This document shows positions 42,052 through 45,216 of a stretch of DNA of 45,216 nucleotides, piece after piece (within the stretch, counting starts at the first letter, position 1; every line of letters begins with the position of its first letter). The stretch comes from Holdemanella hominis. GTDB lineage: Bacteria > Bacillota_I > Bacilli_A > Erysipelotrichales > Erysipelotrichaceae. The stretch is from the NCBI RefSeq assembly GCF_014306155.1, contig NZ_JACRWH010000011.1, forward strand, positions 1 through 45,216. Direction: 5' to 3'. The translations under genes and the position numbers were made by a program. The notes under the pieces are model-generated. The model saw only the letters and a list, made by a program, of their open reading frames with translations, did not search any database and had not been told where the DNA came from.

Positions 42052-43665
42052 ATGGCTAAAGAAGTACGTTTTTCAAAAGATGCTCGTGAATCCATGTTAA
42101 GAGGTGTTAACACATTAGCAAATGCAGTTCGTGTTACTTTAGGTCCTAAAGGACGTAATGTTGTTCTTGAAAAGGAATATGGATCCCCATTGATCACAAA
42201 CGATGGTGTAAGTATTGCTAAAGAAATTGAATTGGAAGATAAGTTTGAAAATATGGGTGCTAAATTGGTATATGAAGTTGCCAATAAGACAAATGATACA
42301 GCTGGAGACGGAACAACAACAGCTACAATTTTAGCTCAAAGTATGATTGAAAATGGTTTACGTCAAGTGGATCGTGGGGCAAATCCTGTATTGATGCGAG
42401 AAGGTATTGAAAAAGCAGCTAAGGCAGTAAGTGATTATATCTTATCTGTTTCTAAGAAAGTAGAAAGCAGTAAAGATATTGCCAATGTTGCGACAATTTC
42501 ATCTGGATCGGAAGAAATTGGTAAGATTATTGCGGATGCGATGGAAAAAGTTGGTCGTGATGGTGTCATTTCAACAGATGATTCAAAAGGCTTTGAAACA
42601 GAACTTGAGATTAGTGAAGGTATGCAATATGACAAGGGTTATGTTTCTCCATATATGGTTAGTAATCGTGAAAAGATGGAAGCTATAATGGAAAATGCTT
42701 ATGTATTAGTAACGGATCAAAAGATCACAAACATTCAGGAAATTTTACCTTTACTTGAACAATTGGTTCAGGCAAATCGTGCGTTATTGATTATTGCGGA
42801 AGATTTAGAAAATGAAGTAGTTTCTACTTTGGCATTAAATAAACTTCGTGGAACATTCAATGTAGTTGCAACTAAAGCTCCAGGCTTTGGCGACAACCAA
42901 AAAGAAATGTTGCAAGATATTGCGATTATGACAGGTGCTAAATTCTATTCAAAAGATTTGAATATGGAATTAAAAGATATGCAGTTATCGGATTTGGGTA
43001 CAGTTAAAAAGATTGTTGTCACAAAAGATAATACGACAATGATTGGTGGAGCTGGAAGTAAAGAAGATGTGGCTGCCCGTGTATCTGAAATTGAAGCACA
43101 AATGGAAAATACAACAAGTGATTATGATAAGAAACGTATGGCAGAGCGTTTAGGTAAATTATCAAATGGTGTTTCAATCATTAAAGTGGGTGCTGCAACT
43201 GAAAGTGAATTGAAAGAAAAGAAACTTCGTATTGAAGATGCGTTGAACTCAACTCGTGCTGCTGTTAGTGAAGGTATTGTAGTTGGAGGTGGATCTTGTT
43301 TAGTAAAGGCTTATGTGGCATTAAAAGATGAAATAAAATCGGATGTAGTTGATGTACAAAAAGGTATTAAAGTTGTATTTGATGCATTGTTAGCTCCAAT
43401 TGCACAGATTGCTGATAATGCTGGATATAACAGTGAAGAGATTGTTGAAAGACAAAAAGAAGCAGGTGAAAATGTAGGATTTGATGCAAAACATGGTGAA
43501 TGGGTAGATATGATTGAATCTGGTATCATTGATCCTACAAAAGTAACTCGTAATGCATTGATGAATGCTTCTAGTATTTCAGCTTTGTTCTTAACAACAG
43601 AAGCTGGAGTTGCTAAAATTGATAAAGAAGAACCAGCACCTACAATGCCTCAGGGAATGTATTAA
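42052..43665 (+). CDS. groEL: Chaperonin GroEL
   Basis: A 537-residue chaperonin. Nucleotide-binding LGPKGRNVVLE and the DTAGDGTTTATILAQ signature with the catalytic Asp are intact, as are the apical-domain AEDLENEVVSTLALNKLRGT and VVGGG segments. The C-terminus ends PAPTMPQGMY without the Gly-Gly-Met repeats that line the cavity floor in most GroELs. AGGAGGTAATG precedes the ATG. A strong terminator follows. Confidence 0.98.
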   Translation: MAKEVRFSKDARESMLRGVNTLANAVRVTLGPKGRNVVLEKEYGSPLITNDGVSIAKEIELEDKFENMGAKLVYEVANKTNDTAGDGTTTATILAQSMIENGLRQVDRGANPVLMREGIEKAAKAVSDYILSVSKKVESSKDIANVATISSGSEEIGKIIADAMEKVGRDGVISTDDSKGFETELEISEGMQYDKGYVSPYMVSNREKMEAIMENAYVLVTDQKITNIQEILPLLEQLVQANRALLIIAEDLENEVVSTLALNKLRGTFNVVATKAPGFGDNQKEMLQDIAIMTGAKFYSKDLNMELKDMQLSDLGTVKKIVVTKDNTTMIGGAGSKEDVAARVSEIEAQMENTTSDYDKKRMAERLGKLSNGVSIIKVGAATESELKEKKLRIEDALNSTRAAVSEGIVVGGGSCLVKAYVALKDEIKSDVVDVQKGIKVVFDALLAPIAQIADNAGYNSEEIVERQKEAGENVGFDAKHGEWVDMIESGIIDPTKVTRNALMNASSISALFLTTEAGVAKIDKEEPAPTMPQGMY

Positions 43666-43676
43666 CAGTTGATTGA

Positions 43677-43712
43677 ATAGCTAAGGTTTTGATTACTTTA
43701 GCTATTTTTTTG
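43677..43712 (+). terminator. Terminator of groESL
   Basis: ATAGCTAA (43677-43684) pairs exactly with TTAGCTAT (43698-43705), followed by a run of T. Confidence 0.85.
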
Positions 43713-43979
43713 TGCAAAGAAAGCTTTTGGAAGTAATGTAAATTATGTGTCAAAAAGGCTAAAAAACGTTTTCCGCTTGCGCTACCATATCTGTACAACT
43801 CGAGGGAGCTAACTATATAAAATTCAAGTATTTTTTATGAAAAAGTTTGAAAATATAAAACAACTGGATTTTTTAGTTAGTTTTAAATTGATCTTTGAAA
43901 TTGTGAATATTGGATTAAATTTAGGCATGACGAAAAAACTTTTAAAATGTGATTTTTTAAAAGTTCAGATGCATTTGTC
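43713..43979. other. Non-coding region between groEL and the IS110 transposase
   Basis: No convincing gene. An open frame from 43837 exists but runs into the 3' end of the transposase on the opposite strand and lacks a ribosome-binding site. The right boundary of the IS110 element should lie in this stretch. It cannot be fixed without a second copy, since IS110 elements have no terminal inverted repeats of the usual kind. Confidence 0.5.
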
Positions 43980-45086
43980 TTATCTTAATAATGTAGGATC
44001 AAACGATTGTCCTGTTTCTAGTAAATGATAAATGATTCTAAGCAGCTTTCTAATGCAGTGACCTTGAGCACAACGGAGTCCTTTACCTTGAGATATTTTC
44101 AATTGATAGTGTTCCTTGAATACAGGATTAAAGTTGATTACAGACAATATGATTTGATACAAAGTCTTTCTAAGATATTTGGATCCCTTCTTGGTTATGG
44201 CAGTATGTTGGGCGGTAAATTGACTCGATTCATAGTGATAGGGTGCTACTCCTGCAAATTTAATGATCTGAGAAGGTTTGGAATAATTGCCAATATCTCC
44301 TAATTCGGCTAAAATAGAAGTACCAGAGAAATGAGAAATTCCTGGAATGCTTAGGATAGGAGAGTTGTTTGTGATTGATAACTCTTCTATTTTTTTATCT
44401 ATTTCAGCGATTTGCTCTTTAATAAGCATGATTTGGCTTACCAAGTGTTTGATCTGTATAGTTTCAACTTCGGAAGAGATTCCGATAGAATTCTTAGCGC
44501 ATTCTTTTAACTTTTCAGGTGTCAATGAAATGCGATTGCCCTTACCTTTGATTTCAAAACATTTACGGATTGTACGAATGTCTGTAGAAGCGATTGCTTC
44601 AGCGCTGCCAAACGTTTTAAGAAGATTCATGTAAACAACACCATATTTAGAACCGAATAAGGTATTGAATTCAGGAAAAACAAGATCAATTGATTTCTGT
44701 AGTCGATTACAGTATATATTGAGTTCTTCCTTTAGATTATGGTGATGAAGAGTCAATTGTCTTTGTTCATATAAATCAAAACGGTCAACGTTAGTAATGC
44801 CACCTTCCATCTTACGTGTAAGCTCAGTCGTTTTAGGGTTGATCAAGGCAACAGTATATCCATTGCTAAGAAGAAATTTAAGAAGCGCGACATGGTAATG
44901 CCCGGTATCTTCCATACCTAATAGAATTGATTTTTTAGAATACGGTTTAAGAGAGTTGATCAGAAAGTCAAATCCTTCTTTGTTGTTAGAAAAAGAAGAA
45001 GGTGCAAAATTGAATTCACCGGTTTCTTTGTCCATAATACAAAAATGATGACTGTTCTTTCCAACATCGATACCAACTAGTTTCAT
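43980..45086 (-). mobile_element. IS110-family transposase (RNA-guided DEDD recombinase)
   Basis: A 368-residue transposase. The N-terminal RuvC-like domain has D7 (VGIDVGK), E59 (GMEDTGHYH), D101 and D104 (VDRFD), giving the DEDD set at spacings like those of IS621. The C-terminal transposase domain has SIPGISHFSGTSILAELGD, KFAGVAPYHYESSQF with the probable catalytic Ser, and KKGSKYLRKTLYQI. The chain after D104 goes straight into LYEQRQLTLHHHNLKEELN. In most relatives about 20-30 residues intervene, so an in-frame internal deletion is possible. ATG at 45086. The upstream end, where IS110-group bridge RNAs are encoded, is only partly inside the window. Confidence 0.92.
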
Positions 45087-45216
45087 AAATAAACATTCTT
45101 TCTTTATAGAAACGTGTGAAAATGGTTATCCACAACACTTAGACCACAAAACCTGGTTCAAAATACGAATTCAAAGACTCATCTAACTAATCACTGTTTT
45201 GGAATAAGGTGTGGTA
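45087..45216 (-). ncRNA. Partial IS110 left end, candidate bridge-RNA region
   Basis: This is 130 nt of non-coding DNA upstream of the transposase ATG, cut by the window edge. On the minus strand a long-range stem can form. GTTTTGTGGT (complement of 45143-45152) pairs with ACCA (complement of 45212-45215) plus CAAAAC (complement of 45196-45201), leaving a 10-nt one-sided bulge and enclosing ~43 nt. IS110-group elements encode a structured bridge RNA here that specifies donor and target. The assignment rests on position and this pairing only. A TATAAA box at 45108-45103 may drive the transposase. Confidence 0.35.

Noticed and set aside
43837..44028. A 63-codon plus-strand reading frame after groEL
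   Set aside because: No ribosome-binding site, no recognisable family, and its 3' half is antisense to the IS110 transposase.
44025..44634. Two plus-strand reading frames across the IS110 region
   Set aside because: They lie antisense within the well-supported transposase and have no similarity to known proteins.
45126..45134. A perfect DnaA-box sequence (TTATCCACA)
   Set aside because: A single 9-mer with no cluster of boxes, AT-rich unwinding element or dnaA/dnaN genes nearby; it lies in the end of a mobile element and may be chance.
1..45216. CRISPR array, prophage or clustered defence system
   Set aside because: No regularly spaced direct repeats, cas-like genes, phage structural genes or restriction-modification genes were seen; accessory content is limited to the two mobile-element edges and 16-22 kb.

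Overview
The window reads as a chromosomal segment of a low-GC Firmicute, most likely of the Erysipelotrichaceae/Erysipelotrichia. The evidence is the AT-rich codon use, Bacillus-type replication genes (a dnaB-type initiation protein plus dnaI), the yybS-gdpP-rplI-dnaB(helicase)-walJ and rpsF-ssb-rpsR orders, and HrcA/CIRCE control of groESL. The family assignment is an inference from gene content. No 16S gene is present.

Layout. 1-600: left edge, with a partial DUF6431 zinc-ribbon (transposase-associated) gene and non-coding sequence carrying two intrinsic terminators. 598-2280: a DUF1848 protein, a thioredoxin-like lipoprotein and tRNA-His. 2284-10465: radC, then mreC-mreD, then polA-mutM-coaE-dnaB-dnaI. 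10544-16101: class II aldolase, an S9 peptidase, murA and a MATE exporter. 16133-22000: a more accessory stretch with a Lar-like zinc-ribbon protein, a small membrane protein, a 2.9-kb decayed GGDEF/histidine-kinase/receiver gene, a membrane-anchored XRE regulator and a UMF1-type MFS transporter. 22180-27577: a 2-hydroxyacyl-CoA dehydratase activase split into two genes, followed by a CmpB-type membrane domain fused to a Nudix domain. 27684-34154: rpsF-ssb-rpsR, then yybS-gdpP-rplI-dnaB-walJ. 34287-41662: upp and a complete F-type ATP synthase operon, including a 55-residue AtpZ-like gene. 41689-43665: groESL with two CIRCE-like operators. 43980-45216: an IS110-family transposase whose upstream end, possibly with a bridge-RNA gene, runs off the window.

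How it works together. Most of the window is housekeeping: replication initiation and repair (polA, mutM, radC, dnaB/dnaI loader genes, replicative helicase, ssb), cell shape and wall (mreCD, murA), translation (S6, S18, L9), c-di-AMP turnover (gdpP), energy (aldolase, ATP synthase) and folding (groESL). The c subunit carries the complete side-chain pattern of Na+-binding rotor rings, so the ATP synthase is predicted to couple to sodium.

Points that stand out. (1) Five or six genes have a -10 box ending 5-6 nt before the ATG, so transcription should start on the start codon (leaderless mRNAs). (2) Promoters are repeatedly nested inside the terminator hairpin of the gene before. (3) Two CIRCE-like operators flank the groESL -10 box. 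(4) The c subunit has the Na+ signature. (5) There is a CmpB-Nudix fusion. (6) A signalling gene is caught mid-decay. (7) The truncated IS110 end can fold into a long-range stem, as expected of a bridge-RNA region. I found no CRISPR array, prophage or obvious defence island.
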